DNA of 64,000 bases, from NCBI GenBank assembly GCA_036346225.1, contig JARFIW010001323.1:248001-312000 (forward strand), in the 5' to 3' direction. The notes under the pieces were generated by a model. That model worked only from the letters and a program-made list of their open reading frames with translations, did no database searches and had not been told where the DNA came from. The position numbers were made by a program, and so were the translations under genes. The stretch's first letter is position 1. Each line of letters begins with the position of its first letter. The DNA comes from Platerodrilus igneus (taxonomy: Eukaryota > Arthropoda > Insecta > Coleoptera > Lycidae). This document shows positions 11,739 through 24,864 of the stretch, in pieces.

Positions 11739-13918
11739 CAGGGTGTCCCAAATTGAGTAGGATAGCATGGGTATCTTTCTTATTATAAATGATAGAGATC
11801 TACTTAAATGGGCAAAGTTGTGTCATTTGGATAGCTTATTTAAATTCCGCATAGATACATTCGAAATTCCAAACGGTTTAGAAATTATTTAAAAAAAAAC
11901 TGAAAACTGCCAATTTCTTCGAAGTCGAATTTTTTTGTTATAATAAAAGATACGAAAAAATGTTTCTTATAAAAGTTACTTAGTTCAATTGTGTGCACTT
12001 AAAAGTGATATTAAAATTATATTCAAGATGGCGGTTATCGAGATATTAGCATCAACTTTCATATTTTAAATAGACGCCATATTGGATTATTAGATGGTTA
12101 GATAGCATATTTTTTTCTCTTTTCAACGATGTATCACAACATATGTTTAAATGAAAAAATTTACTGAAAATAATAATTTTAATTTTTTATCAAGTAGGCA
12201 TCAACACAAATCAGTTTTAAAACAAATTAAACGAAAAACAACATTAGAATAACATTAAACACCAACTAATAAATCATAGCAATTGTTCAAAATGTTGATC
12301 GTTATTATTTAAACACAATCGGCAACGTTTTAGAACACTTTTTGTTATGCATCGTAATGTATTCCCATTAAGACCGTTTATTGCCTGCATAACCGCTTCC
12401 CGTAGTTCATCTACATTATTGTACTGGAAATTACTTCCATATACATTATCTTTTAAAGTGCCCCATAAATAAAAATCCAGGGGTGTTAAGTCTGCTGATC
12501 TAGGCGGCCATTTTACAGGTGTGTGGGTCGTGATTACCCTGCCATCAAAACGGTTACTTAAGTAGGTGATAACATCTCTAGCATTGTGTGGAGGTGCGCC
12601 ATCTTGTTGATACCAAATTTGATTATTTTGTGCCAAAGGTAGGTCGTCTAATAAATCTTCTAAAGATGTTAGAAGCATTTCCAAATAATGTTGAGAGGTT
12701 AAGGTTCCATCGAATATTATAGGACCAAGTAAACGGTTTCCTAATATACCACAAAAAACATTACATCCAAATCGAATTTGATTGTGGCGTGGAACTGTTA
12801 TGCGTGGGTTTTCCTGTGCCCAATAGTGTTCATTATGACGATTAAATATTCCACAGTTAGAAAAATAAGACTCATCGGTCCACAAAACGTGATTGATAAA
12901 ATCATCATTCTCCCTAACTTGATTGATAAACCATCTGCAAAATGTTGATCTGCGGAGATAGTCGTTTGGTTGTAAGTTTTGAGCAATGTGAAATCTGTAA
13001 GGGTGATATTTATGCTTTTTTAAAATTCTTGATGCTTCAGACTTGGATATGTTTACTTGGGTTTCTATTTCCCGTGTTGAAATGTTTGGATTAGCTTCCA
13101 CACAGGCCAGTGTCAACACCTCATCTGCAATGTCTCCATTTATGATTCGAGTAGGTTTTTTTAAACATCCATACTGCTGAATATTTGTGTCCAATATTTG
13201 ATAGATTTTAATGTTTCGGGAAAGTTTGTTAAGTATGTTTCGGCAGCAAGGCGACTGTTCTTATTACATTTTATGTATGTACAAAACATATGATATTGTT
13301 CGCTTGTTGAAAAATTTGCCATTTGAATATTTTATAGAATAAGTATATCACAACTTATAACTGGGAAAGAGAATACACAAATGCCAATTATTAGTACAAC
13401 AGATACACTAATTCAACATGACAGTTTGTTATAATTTCATTTGTTTAAGAGAAATCTGATGATGCCTACTTGATAAAAAATTTAAATTATTATTTTCAGT
13501 AAATTTTTTCATTTAAACATATGTTGTGATACATCGTTGAAAAGAGAAAAAAATATGCTATCTAACCATCTAATAATCCAATATGGCGTCTATTTAAAAT
13601 ATGAAAGTTGATGCTAATATCTCGATAACCGCCATCTTGAATTTAATTTTAATATCACTTTTAAGTGCACACAATTGAACTAAGTAACTTTTATAAGAAA
13701 CATTTTTTCGTATCTTTTATTATAACAAAAATATTCGACTTCGAAGAAATTGGCAGTTTTCAGTTTTTTAAAATAATTTCTAAACGTTTGGAATTTCGAA
13801 TGTATCTATGCGGAATTTAAATAAGCTATCCAAATCACACAACTTTGCCCATTTAAGCAGATCTCTATCATTAATAATAAGAAAGATACCCATGCTATCC
13901 TACTCAATTCGGGACACC

Positions 13919-13921
<3 letters not shown>
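11739..13921 (-). mobile_element. IS630-Tc1-mariner element, copy 1, with very long terminal inverted repeats
   Basis: The ends are CAGGGTGTCCCAAATTGAG (left) and its complement (right, ending GGGACACCCTG). They are flanked by TA at 11737-11738 and 13922-13923, the usual mariner target duplication. The inverted repeats are unusually long: the sequence from 11739 to about 12215 reappears as its reverse complement at about 13465-13921. The transposase runs on the minus strand between them. The paralogous block at 33050-33065 lacks the insertion and shows the empty TA site. Confidence 0.92.
12274..13322 (-). pseudogene. mariner-type transposase, copy 1, one frameshift
   Basis: The likely start ATG is at 13322 (MANFSTSEQYHMFCTYIK), giving the N-terminal helix-turn-helix. 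This frame is separated by a 13-base deletion near 13245 from the main frame, which is open from about 13194 to 12274. The main frame has KSEASRILKKHKYHPYR (second helix-turn-helix), then the catalytic triad: D in LWTDESYF, D in WYQQDGAPPHNA, and D in WPPRSADLTPLDFYLWG. There are 36 residues between the second and third acidic positions, longer than classical mariner (34). Only the frameshift prevents a full product. Confidence 0.85.

Positions 13922-13957
<36 letters not shown>
13922..13957. repeat. (AT)n microsatellite at the mariner TA target
   Basis: A run of about 18 AT units directly follows the mariner right end. The empty site in the second block has only a short ATATATA here, so the tract expanded after insertion or arrived with it. 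Confidence 0.85.
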
Positions 13958-13959
<2 letters not shown>

Positions 13960-14049
13960 CAATTGAATATATAACACATATACATATTTACTTGTAGTTA
14001 TTACTTACATAAATGTGCCTGACATATTCTCTATCGAGATTAAAGGATA

Positions 14050-14372
14050 TGTTTAGAAATAGTTTAAGACATATTCAATTTAGCATTAGTTCTCCCACTC
14101 ATTTTTTTAATAGATACGTCACTGTATTAACCCCAGAAAAATAGAGGAAAAGCACGTTTTTGGGATTGTTGTATTCTAACCTTGATACAGTAAACATGTA
14201 GTCTGCTTTTATTACTAGTGAAATTTTGTATATGTATTTATAGATGAAATCGACAATTTAGTTCCAGGAAATAAGTTAATAAATGGTTATATTATCAGTG
14301 GAATTTATTAGTGTTTAAACCATTAAGCCAATTTGTAAATAAAATAAAATTACAGTCCGTTATTCATGATAC
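14050..14372 (+). repeat. putative 5' LTR of the BEL/Pao element
   Basis: The match between the two hAT blocks stops at 14049/33151. The sequence starting here, TGTTTAGAAATAG, is the likely LTR start. The end is set at GATACA near 14372, just before TTGGTCTTCGAGCCGG (about 14377-14392), which resembles the conserved start of BEL internal regions as I recall it. No 3' LTR copy exists near 24116-24228, so this cannot be confirmed inside the window. Confidence 0.45.
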
Positions 14373-14996
14373 ATTTGTTGGTCTTCGAGCCGGATTAAAA
14401 TTGAGAACTTAATACTTAATGTTTACAAATTGCAAAGATTTCAGCCTTAGAAGAATTTAGAAATTTATGGTTATGGTTTCCTGGAATTAAAATTATATTC
14501 GAATCACCAAAGTATTGAAGGTAACAAGCGGTTGTTTGTCCATGTTACAAAAACTGCAAAAACTGGTTGGTCTGGTTGTCCCATTTCATTGTCAGTATTT
14601 GTCATTGTATTGGAATGAGATGGAAGGCATTACACATGGAAAATAGAGGTAGCTATTTATAGAAACCTACCCTTCTGAAAGTTCTTGTAAGTGCATTCTA
14701 CCCTTTTTTATTTGATATTTTTCTTTAATAACAGCTGCACCACTTGTAAAAGTTTAATTTATTCAGGAATTTATGACAGGGTTAGAATTTGTATTAAATA
14801 CGGCAATTTCATTTCTAAATTGGGTCTTTGTTTAAGCAGAAAATTGATTTCATTAGTAAGCACACGATCTTAATGATTCTGAATTTGTGTAATAATTGTA
14901 CTAAATAATCAGTAGGTACAATTAAAATTCTTTAGATAATTTTTATTGTTAGTTGGTAAGAACAGTATTACAAAAGAGTACTTTTCTTGCATCGAT
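14373..14996 (+). other. BEL/Pao leader region
   Basis: Non-coding leader between the putative LTR and the first gag codon. The beginning (about 14377-14392) is BEL-like. Nothing else in the 600 bases is recognised; an open frame of 60 codons at 14691-14873 has no known domain and is disregarded. Confidence 0.4.
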
Positions 14997-17900
14997 ATGG
15001 AAGCTTTAAAAAGAAAACGTGGTGCCTTTAAGCAGCGTCTCACGATATTTAGGCGGTTTTTAGAACCCTTACAGCATTCTTTTGAATCACAGGAAACGAT
15101 CCACAGTAATAAGTTATAGGAATTAGAAGAGCGCCACAATAATTTAGGTAGTTTGCTCTATGATTTCGATGAGATACAATCACAAATTGAGAATTTAGGT
15201 AACGAACCAGAGCCGGACTTTGATACTCGGCTAAAATTTGAAACTTCGTATTATGAAGTACGTGGACAGTCACAAGCATTAATTGAGGCTTCCAAACCTC
15301 GAGCTGAAGATTCTTATAAGTCAGAATCCAACGCTAGCAATCAACATAGGAGCAATATTCGCTCAATAAAATCGGGTTCCCCACGTCCAAAATCACCAAA
15401 CCAAGATTTTATTAAATTATCTACTATATCTCTCCCAAGTTATGACGAGAACAACATTGAACTTTGGACCGAATACCGCGATTTATATATATCATTAATT
15501 CATTCAAACGCTCGTATTACGCCGATTCAAAAATATCACTATTTACGGTCGTCAAGTCTTCATGGGCCCACAGCACAAATTATTAAACCAATTAAATTTT
15601 CTAATGAGAGTTACAAAGTAGCGTGGGATACTTTGTGTCAGAGATATAATAAAAAACGCATGCTCGTGCACAACAATATTAAACAAATATTGTCATTGGA
15701 ACAGATCACAAAGGATTCATCTCAAAAGTTGCGAAATTTGCACGATAACTTATACAAACACCTGAACGCTCTTAAAAGTATAACAACTGAAGACAAGCTC
15801 TTCGAGTCAATTTTTATTTATTTAAGTGCTCAAGCACTAGATGCTCGAACTTCCAGAGATTGGGAGACACACAGGGTTAATTCGCATGATGAATTACCTA
15901 CTTTAAATGAATTTTGCAAATTCCTTAAATCAAAGGCTGATTTATTGGAAACTTTGGAGTCAAAACAAACTGTTCATGTTACAAGGGAAAAACCCAAGCA
16001 AACTAAGGCCTACATAGCCAGAACCAAAATGTCAACCACAGTGTTGTGTGTTTTATGTGAAAAGGATCATTACCTACAACAATGTGAGAAATTCCTAAGG
16101 TTAGATCCTAAAACTAGAAGCTCGAAAGTCAAAGAGCTTAAGCTTTGTATTAATTGTCTACGAAAGGTACATTTTATAACGAATTGCAAATCCAAATTTA
16201 GTTGCAAACATTGCAACAGCAGACATCATTTGCTCCTTCATTTCGAAGAACCTAAATCTGTGATTCAACAACCACAAGAGCAGACAGCTGAAGTTACGGC
16301 AGCATTTGCTGCTAATTCAGTAAACGTACTGCTTCCTACAGCCTCGGTTGGCATCTGCGATGAACTAGGTCATATTCATAAGTGCAAGGCATTACTTGAC
16401 TCCGGAGTTCAATCATGCTTCATAACTGCACAACTTTGTCGTAAATTGCGATTGTCGACTCAGCCTACCAACATTAAAGTTACTGGTATTGCCAATACCA
16501 CATCTAACATTACTGAAAGAACAGAGGCAAATGTATTATCATTGAATTCTCCATTTACAGTAAAGATTTCCTTTTTGGTTCTTGATCAAATAACTAGTGA
16601 CATGCCTCGTTTTTCTATTCAAAGGGATATGTTAAATATTCCAAGCAACATAACATTGGCTGACCCAGACTACAATAGTCCTGGTCAAATTGATATTTTA
16701 CTTGGTGCTCCTATTTTTTGGGAACTATTGTGTATTGGTCAGATCAGACTTGGTACCAATCTTCCCATTTTACAAAAAACCCGTTTTGGTTGGGTTATTT
16801 CTGGCAGTATTTATTCGCCAAATTCAACGTCAGTTCAATGTAATTTTGTACAGGTACCTGAAATTCAGGATCAACTGGAACGTTGTTGGGAAATAGATCT
16901 ATTTCCTACTACAAAATCCCTTACTAGTGAAGAGGCTGCTTGTGAGGCACATTTTATTGAAAATGATACTAGAACTCCTGAAGGAAGGTTTATAGTAGCT
17001 ATTCCATTCAAAACCTCACCTGAGGGGTTGGGCGAATCACGCCACATTGCAGAAAGCCAATTTTTAAATCTTGAGCAACGTTTTAAGTCTAACGAAATGC
17101 TTTCATTGCAATATAAAGGGTTTATGAGAGAATATGAAAAGTTGGGGCACATGTCTGTAGTAGACACAAACGTTAGTTCAATTTTATATTATCTCCCTCA
17201 TCATGGGGTCTTGAATGATAAAAGTCTAACCACAAAACTTTGTGTGGTATTTAATGGATCTTCTCCAACCACTTCAGGCCATTCTTTGAATTCACTTCAA
17301 ATGATAGGTCCTACAATACAACAAGATCTAGTTTCTATTTTAATTCGATTTCGTAAGCATGTCTATGCGATCTCAGCAGATGTTGAAAAAATGTATCGCC
17401 AGGTCTTAATTAAACCTGAACAACGCGCTTTACAACTGATACTATGGCGGTCTAATCCTGATGATTTGATCAATACATATCAGTTAAATACTGTAACCTA
17501 CGGTACTACTTCTGCTCTATTTTTAGCAATACGTTGCTTATTTGAGCTACGAAATGAATGTGAATCATCCTTTCCAGAAATTTCGAGAATAATAAAACAG
17601 GACTTTTATGTCGACGATGTGCTTAGTGGTGCTGATTCATTAGCTGATGCATATCATATTTCTGAAAACTTACCCAAAGTTTTGTCCACGGGAGGCTTTA
17701 CATTAAGAAAATGGGTATCCAACGATCTTAAGGTTCTTGATGGAATTGCAACCTCGGACGTTCATCCAAGTGTACTTGATTTAGGGTCACACGAGTGTAC
17801 CAAAACTCTTGGCTTGGCATGATCTTGTAAATCAGATTTATTAACATTTTCTATATCAGAACCCAAAAATATTTTGGTTACCAAACGGCCATTTTTATCT

Positions 17901-18479
17901 GAAATTGCACAAATATTTGACCCTTTGGGATTGTTTAGCCCTTGAACCATTGTGTCAAAAATGATTCTTCAACAACTTTAGCTGGAGAAATTGTCTTGGG
18001 ACGATGAAGTCCCGGGAAATCTAAAGGACAGATGGAATTTATTTCGAAAAAATTTGGTTGCTCTAAACAGTTTAAGCCATTTCGAATGGACCTGCACCTT
18101 GCCGAAGTTCTAAATTACTAGAACAGGTGAAATGGCTTGCGTGTTCTAATGAGCTAAAGAGCCAAACTACAGGTCCAACCAAAGTAGTAGTGTCGTTAGC
18201 GAGGAACGAGACTAAGACAGGTCCCCGAAAGAGGGCAGCGGCTCTTTCGGTACTTAGATTGGCAGAGACCATAGGGGTCGGTATGGCAGTCTAAGACACA
18301 CTACCGCGATGTGGAAGGCAACGGGAAACCACCACATTATCTCCCAAGTACACAGCGTACTTAAATTGTAACAAACATGATGGCATTCTCTGGGGTAAAA
18401 GATTCCGGAGTTAAAATAGTCCCCATTCGGATCTCCGGGAGGACTACTTGGAGGATGCGATCGGAAAGTTAAAAATAAG

Positions 18480-21214
18480 AGTCGGGAACATTCTGCGAGT
18501 CGGAGCGTGGAATGTTAGAATTATGAACAAGTAGGTAAGCTAGAGAACCTAAAAATCGAAATGAATAGGTTATCACTAGACATAGTAGGGATCAGCAAAG
18601 TTCGGTGGCCAGAGGCGGGGGATTTTGGAGTGGAGACTTCAGGGTAATTCATACAGGAGCAGAGGACGGAAATTTGGGTGTGGGGATAGTTATGCGGAAA
18701 AGATAGGATACTGTGTAGAAAATTACTTACAAAAGAACGAAAGAGTACTCATGGTTAGATTAGAATCTAAACCGGTAAACACAGTAATAATACAAGTATA
18801 CATGCCCACCTCTAGCTACAGTGACGAAGAGGTAGAAGCCATCTACAAAGATATCGAAGACATATTAAGATACGTAAAAGGACATGAAAATTTAATAATT
18901 ACGGGGGATTTTAATGCTGTGGTAGGTGAGGGTAGGGAAGGAGCGGTAGTAAGTTTATTTGGTTTAGGCACGAGAAACGACAGGGGAAATAGACTGGTAG
19001 AATTTTGCGACAAGAGCAATTTAATCATCACAAACACATTATTTCAACATCATGCTAGAAGACGATATACGTGGAAGATGCCAGGAGATATAGGACGATA
19101 TCAAATACATTACATTCTTGTCAGACAACGGTTTAGGAATCAAGTAAAAGACTGTAGAAGCTACCCAGAAGCAGATATAGATACTGACCACAACATCGTA
19201 ATTATGAAGGCCGCACTTAAATTTAAAGATCTGAAAAAAAGGAACGGAAAAGGCACTTGGACTTAGAGAAACTAAAAGATAAAGATATTCAAGTAAGATT
19301 CGAAAAAAAGTCAAATGAATTGCTGAATGATATCGGGAAAATATCTGAAACTATGGAAGTAGAAACAGAATGGAATAACATTAAATCCAGCCTAGACATG
19401 GCGGCCAGAGATATTTTGGGGTATACACAAAAGAAAATAAGAAACCATGGATAACAAAGGATATCCTGAATTTAATAGAAGAAAACGAAAATACAAAAAT
19501 AAATCAGACGAAACAGGAAAACAGAGATACAAAGCCATAAAATGGGAAATTATTCGAAAATGCAGGAAAGCTAAAGAACAATGGATTGATGAAAAGTGCA
19601 AAGAAGTACAAACTAAGATGGAAATAGGAAAGACAGACGAAGCATACAAATTAATTAGAATGAATTTTAGGGATATAAAACCGTATAGCAAAAATATAAG
19701 GGACGCACAAGGAAACGTCATTATAGAAAACGTAGAAAGTGAGTAGATGGCAAGAATATATAGGAATTTATATGCAGGAGAGGAACTAACTGCATTAGAA
19801 CAGAAATCAGACATTGAAAATGATGACTTGGGATATCCTATACTTGAGACGAGTTTGAATTAGCATTAAAGAGTCTGAAAATGGTAAGGCGCCGGGTACA
19901 GATAAGGTGCAAGCAGAAACTCTATAAGCCGCTGGACAAGCAGTAACAGAACGTCTCTTCCAACTTGTAAGCTATATGTATGAGACAGGCGAGATACCCA
20001 AAGATTTCAAACGTAGCATCATAGTAACTATACCAAAAAAGAAAGGCGCGGATAAATGTGAAAATTTTCGAACAATAAGTTTGACAGCACACGTGTCAAA
20101 AATATGAACTAGAATTGTGCAAAGACGAATGGAAAAACGAGCTGAAGAAATACTAGGAGAAGACCAATTTGGGTTTAGGCGAAACAGGGGAACACGGGAG
20201 GCTATTTTAGCTCTGAGAGCGATAATGGAGAAAACAATAGAAAAAGGGGAAAGCATGTATATAGGATTTGTAGATCAGGAAAAAGCATTCGACAATGTAA
20301 ATTGGAAACAAATGTTTGAAATACTCAAAAAGATTGGAATGAGTTATAGGGATAGACGAATAGTACATAGCTTATACAAAGAGCAAACAGCAGTAATAGA
20401 ATTAGAGCAGGAACGTCGAGAAGTAAACATTAGGAAAGGGGTGAGACAGGGATGTGCCCTATCCCCATTGATTTTTAACTTGTACATAGAAGAGGCAATG
20501 AATACTGTCAAATGCAGGAAGACATTTGGAATTACTATGCAGGGACAAAAAATGGATATGCTTAGATTTGCAGATGATATAGCGGTATTAGCGTCTAGCA
20601 AGGAAGAGTTAGAAGCTGCTCTTAATGAAATGGAAACGATTCTAACAGAGAGATACGGTATAAAAATTAACAAAACTAAAACTAAAGTTCTAGTTTACAA
20701 AGGTGGGGAAAATAAATCAAAAACAAGAATACAAGTATTTAACACGAACTTACAAGAGGTTACGGATTTCTGCTACCTAGGAAGCCAAATAACGCAAGAT
20801 GGGAAAAGCACAAAAGATATAAAACAAAGATTAGCACAAGGTCGTGCTACATTTAACAAGAAAAAGCAACTACTGTGCTCAAAGACCACAAACATAGAAA
20901 CAAGAAAAAGATTGCTTAAAACATATGTGTGGAGCACAGCACTGTACGGCTGTGAAGCCTGGACAGTAGGAGAAGCGGACAAGTAAAAGTTAGAAGCCTT
21001 TGAAATGTGGTGTTACAGGCGTATGATGAAGATATCATGGACAGACAAAGTTAAGAACGAAGAGGTACTAAAAATGGTAGGGGAAGAAAGAAATATGTGG
21101 AAAACGGTAAAAAATAAGAGAGATAGGATGATAGGCCACATACTACGGCATGAGGGAATAGTGCGGAATATTTTAGAAGCAGATAGGAAAAAAGAGAAGA
21201 AGAGGCAGACCTAG
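18480..21214 (+). pseudogene. RTE-like LINE protein (endonuclease plus reverse transcriptase), broken
   Basis: Beginning around 18480 with VGAWNVRIMN and LDIVGISKVRWP, the endonuclease continues at 18625-19266 (NTVIIQVYMPTSSYSD, LIITGDFNAVVGEGREG, NRLVEFCDKSNLIITNT, IDTDHNIVIMK). A linker follows in two frames (19257-19454, 19447-19746). Reverse transcriptase starts near 19840 and is clear in 20117-20986: FGFRRNRGTREAI, FVDQEKAFDNVNW, VRQGCALSPLIFNLYIEEA, LRFADDIAVLAS, LKTYVWSTALYGCEAW. The C-terminal region (21005-21214) has CYRRMMKISWTDKV and RMIGHILRHEGIVRNILEA. At least five frame breaks make it inactive. Endonuclease family assignment is by motif memory. Confidence 0.85.
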
Positions 21215-21579
21215 ATTAGACTACTGCACACAGATAGTAAAAGATGTAGGCTGTAGAGGTTTCAGGGAGATGTGTAGGCTAGCCCAGAATAGAAATCAAT
21301 GAACTATGTAGGCTAGCTCAGAATATAAATAAGTGCAGGTACGTGTCCAACCAGTTTTTAGACGGAAAACCTAATGGCTGCGAAATACCTGCAACTAATG
21401 TTGGCTGTGCGAAAAGATAAATTGGAAAATATATTAAATCGCCAAATGGTTAAGTGTTGGGAGAACTTGGCAGCCACTGACTGCTTACCTCCCTTCACAA
21501 CCATTGAAGGTCGGAGAAATAGGGCACATAACTGTAAAACAATAGAAAGTGATCGAACTGCATCTAACAAGAAAGAACA

Positions 21580-22037
21580 TCGCCTATGAGGAAAGACAAC
21601 AAACAGAATAAGAAGAAAATTGTTGAAAGCATATGTGTGGAGCACAGCACAGTATGCCTATGAAATACGGGAAGTCTGAAACGCAGAGAGAAAAACGGTA
21701 GCAGCCTTTTGAAATGATGTGCTTCAGATGTATGAGGACGATAGCATGGACAGACAAAGATAATAACAAATAAGTTACAGAAATAGTAGGGGAACAAGGA
21801 TATCTGGGGAAAAAGAGAAATAGTAGGGCGGAATACGTTCTAAGGAATTTTTGGGGAATAGTATGTGATATATTACAAGCAGAGATAGGAAAAAAGAGGT
21901 AGATGTAGACCTAGATCAGACAGTTATAGATGCAAACTGTGCATATTTCAGGGAAATCTGTAGGTTAGTTCAGAATAGGGAACAATGATGGTACGCATCT
22001 AACCAGTTCTAGGACTGAAGACCTAATGATGATGATG
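21580..22037 (+). repeat. second, diverged RTE 3' end within the same element
   Basis: After the RTE C-terminal coding end (about 21355), a decayed second copy of the RTE C-terminus appears (KLLKAYVWSTAQYAYE-like at about 21610, CFRCMRTIAWTDKD-like at about 21720). It ends with its own ATGATGATG tail. The same arrangement recurs at 44050-44602, so it is a property of the family rather than a chance local insertion. Confidence 0.65.
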
Positions 22038-24115
22038 AAACAGTTTAAGAATTCCCAGGCATACACTTATTGAAATTTGTATAGAAATACAAATGCATGG
22101 ATTTTGCGATGTATCATCGCAAGCTTATGGTGCTTGCATATATCTTCGTTCTAAAAATCAATATGGTCACACTTCTGTAAATATGCTCTTTGCTAAGGCA
22201 AAGGTAGCTCCGTTAAAACCTTGGACGATTCCTCGTCTAGAATTATGTGATGCGCACATGCTCGCCAAGCCATGAACCAATCATCAAATGCACTCAACTT
22301 ACCTAATTGTCAACGTTTCTATTGGACCGATTCAACAATTGTTTTAGGTTGGCTAAAAACCAATCCTACCCTTTTAAAACCCTTTGTTTGTAATAGAACA
22401 GTTGAAATCCAAGAATTAACAAAAAATGATACTTGGACGCATATTCCTACCAAATGTAACCTTGCTGATTTACTCTCCAGGGGTATTTTACCCGACCATT
22501 TAGCTAACTCTTTCTTGTGGTGGCATGGCCCAACCTGGCTTGCCGAACCTCGGTCTAAATGGCCGGAAATTATCTCTATCGCAAACGAGCTCCCAGAATT
22601 AAAAAATACGTAATATTGTTTAGCTGTTTCCACAAAAACAATATCCTTTTATAAATATTCAAAGTATTCCTTCTTGTTACATGTAATGGCATACTGTTTA
22701 CGATTTATTCAAAATTGTCGTACCTCAAAACATGAGCGAGTGATAGGACCACTTACAACACATGAAATTAAACAGTCTACAATCCAGCTTGTTAAGTTGT
22801 CCCAATATGATTCTTTCAAGGAAGAACTCGCACTACTTAGAAAAAACCAAGTTAGTAAAACTTGGTCAAATTTTACGTCTAAATCCATTCTTGGATGATT
22901 TAGCCATAATTCGTGTGGGTGGGCGGTTACAGAATTCACATTATTCTTTTGAAAAGAAACATCCTATACTTCTGTCCGGTAAACAAAGGCTGTCCTACCT
23001 TATATTATCTCAAGAACACATTCGATTATTACATGCAGGACCTCAATTATTGTTATCCACTGTGAGAGAACGGTTTTGGATAACTTCTGGACGAAGTTTG
23101 TGTAATAAAATTGTTAGAAGTTGTGTATCTTGTTTTCGCAACTCTTCAAAGGTATTAAACCCCCTTATGGGCAACTTGCCTTCACTATGTCTATCATCCT
23201 TCCCATTTCAAACCACGGGAACTGATTATGCTGGTCCCCTACCAATAAAGGAAAAGAAAGGCCGTGGATCGAAAACTTTAAAGGCATATGTATGTCTATT
23301 TATATGTTTTGTAACGAGGGCAATCCACCTGGAATTAGTTACTAGTTTAACTACCGAATCATTTATTCTAGCACTCAGGCGTTTTACTGCTCGTCATGGA
23401 AAATCTTTAAATATATTCTCAGACAACGGTACCAATTTTGTTGGTGCCAAGCACGAGATACACGAGTTGGGAAAATTTCTAAAAACCAATCACTCTACTT
23501 TGAGCGAATCAATTAGTGCTTCTGATGAAATCAATTGGAACTTCATTCCAGCAAGTTCCCCACATTTTGGTGGAATTTGGGAGGCTGGAGTAAAGTCTGT
23601 AAAACATCATCTTAAGAGAGTGGCTGGAAACTCGTTATTAACCTTTGTAGAGCTAACCACCCTACTTTCACAAGTGGAGGCTGCTCTTAATTCTCGACCT
23701 TTGTCACCCTTACCTAACGATCCAATGATCTTAACCCGCTAACTCGGTCGCACTTTTTGATTGGACGACCAGCAACTTGCATACCTGATCCATGCCTTGA
23801 TAACATTCCAATTAATCGGTTATCATTATACCAACGTATCCAGCAACTCCAACAACATTTTTGGGCTCGATGGAGCAAGGACTACATTGGTGAACTGCCG
23901 GTCTGCTTGAAATGGCTCAAAAATCAATCTTTGTTAGACAAGAATCAGAAGAATCAAGGATGATCATCTACCTCCATTACGCTGGCGATTAGGTCGAATT
24001 ACATCCGGGAAAGGATAGGATTTCCCGTGTAGCATCTATCCGTACCGTCGATGGAGTAATCAAAAGAGCATTCACAAAGATTTGTCCCCTTCCCACCGAA
24101 AAAGACATTAAGTGA

Positions 24116-24228
24116 CTGTGCAATGTGTATTTTGTGACATTATTTTATTGTTTTTTTTTCTTTTTAATCTTAAACGTTTTCTTTTAATATGTTTGATATT
24201 GTATACATATATTCTTTTTTGAAACCCT
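24116..24228 (+). other. BEL tail, truncated before its 3' LTR
   Basis: AT-rich stretch with an oligo-T run after the BEL stop codon. No copy of TGTTTAGAAATAG is present, so the 3' LTR is missing. At about 24229 the sequence switches to the gypsy block shared with 33832. Confidence 0.5.
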
Positions 24229-24864
24229 GGCATATTCCCTAAAATTATATGTTACAGAAAGTTTAAACATAAATGATCCTTATTGCTGGGTGTCACATTC
24301 TTAATTTAACTTAATTAAAGGATGAAAAATTACGGAATGAATCTGTTTGTTTTTAAATGGTTTGGAAGTAGACACGAAATGAAATGAAGGATAAAGATGA
24401 CGAGGATATGGAACCGCAAGAGAAAGAAAGTGATGCAGGGAAAATAACCACTAAGAAAGAAAAATCACTAAGATGGAAGTTAGGCATTTCTAAAAAAGGA
24501 ATATTTTCGTTAACATTTCGACATGTAGAAGATTCTATAAAACCATTCAATGGAAAGGATGACCATCCCATTAAAAACGGATTTTGAATTTCAAAGAAAT
24601 TGCAACGATTACTGGATGAAATGATTTGTAGAAATCAATATTTGCAAAAAATCGCTAATCGGATTGTTTATACAGTAGTACCGAGAAATAACTTCGTCGT
24701 TCAAGTTGAAGAAACTATTAATAGAAAAATTTCATACACGAGTAGACAACACACAAATATATAAATTATTGATGAAAAGAAAAATGGGACATGATAAAAA
24801 TGTACAAGAGTATGTTTTACAAATGTGAAAAATTTGTTGTAAGCTGAAATAATTATACAATGTA

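Larger units (their letters stand above)
8489..14049. repeat. duplicated block copy 1 (hAT remnant), interrupted by mariner
   Basis: From TAAAAGATAACGTAAGCTCG at about 8490 to ATTAAAGGATA at about 14049 this matches 29903-33151 in the same orientation, with only scattered substitutions and small indels. One indel of roughly 95 bases (about 10145-10245) is present here and absent in the other copy. A mariner-type element sits at 11739-13921 in this copy only, followed by a run of AT dinucleotides. BEL sequence starts where the match ends. Confidence 0.85.
18077..22037 (+). mobile_element. RTE-like LINE inserted in BEL
   Basis: It is bounded by a direct repeat of AAACAGTTTAAG at 18065-18076 and 22038-22049 (at least 10 bases are unambiguous), a target duplication within the BEL RNase H linker. 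The 5' leader (18077-18490) includes AAGGCAACGGGAAACCACC, reminiscent of RTE/BovB leaders. The coding part follows, and the 3' end is a run of ATGATGATGATGA after CCTA. The tail holds a second, more decayed copy of an RTE 3' region (about 21580-22030). The trinucleotide terminus and short 3' UTR are typical of the RTE group. Confidence 0.85.
14997..24115 (+). pseudogene. BEL/Pao polyprotein (gag-protease-RT-RNase H-integrase), disrupted
   Basis: The likely start is ATG 14997 (MEALKRKRGAFKQRL), in frame with the long open frame from 15153 to 17822; an in-frame TAG at 15117-15119 breaks it. Order: coiled gag, zinc-knuckle block (CVLCEKDHYLQQCEKF, LCINCLRKVHFITNC, CKHCNSRHH), protease (ALLDSGVQSCFI), reverse transcriptase (VVFNGSSPT, YAISADVEKMYRQ, TYGTTSA, FYVDDVLSGAD). 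Reading continues with stops to about 18075, where the RTE LINE is inserted, and resumes after 22049 with RNase H (HGFCDVSSQAYGACIYL), then integrase HHCC and core (22762-23742: TGTDYAGPL, FSDNGTNFVGA, NSRPL). The C-terminus ends at TGA 24113-24115 after frameshifts near 23740 and 23960. Confidence 0.9.

Noticed and set aside
13194..13322. A programmed ribosomal frameshift in the mariner transposase, near an A-rich slippery-looking string
   Set aside because: The two copies are out of frame because of different 13-base deletions, and the A-run lies after the stop codon of the first frame.
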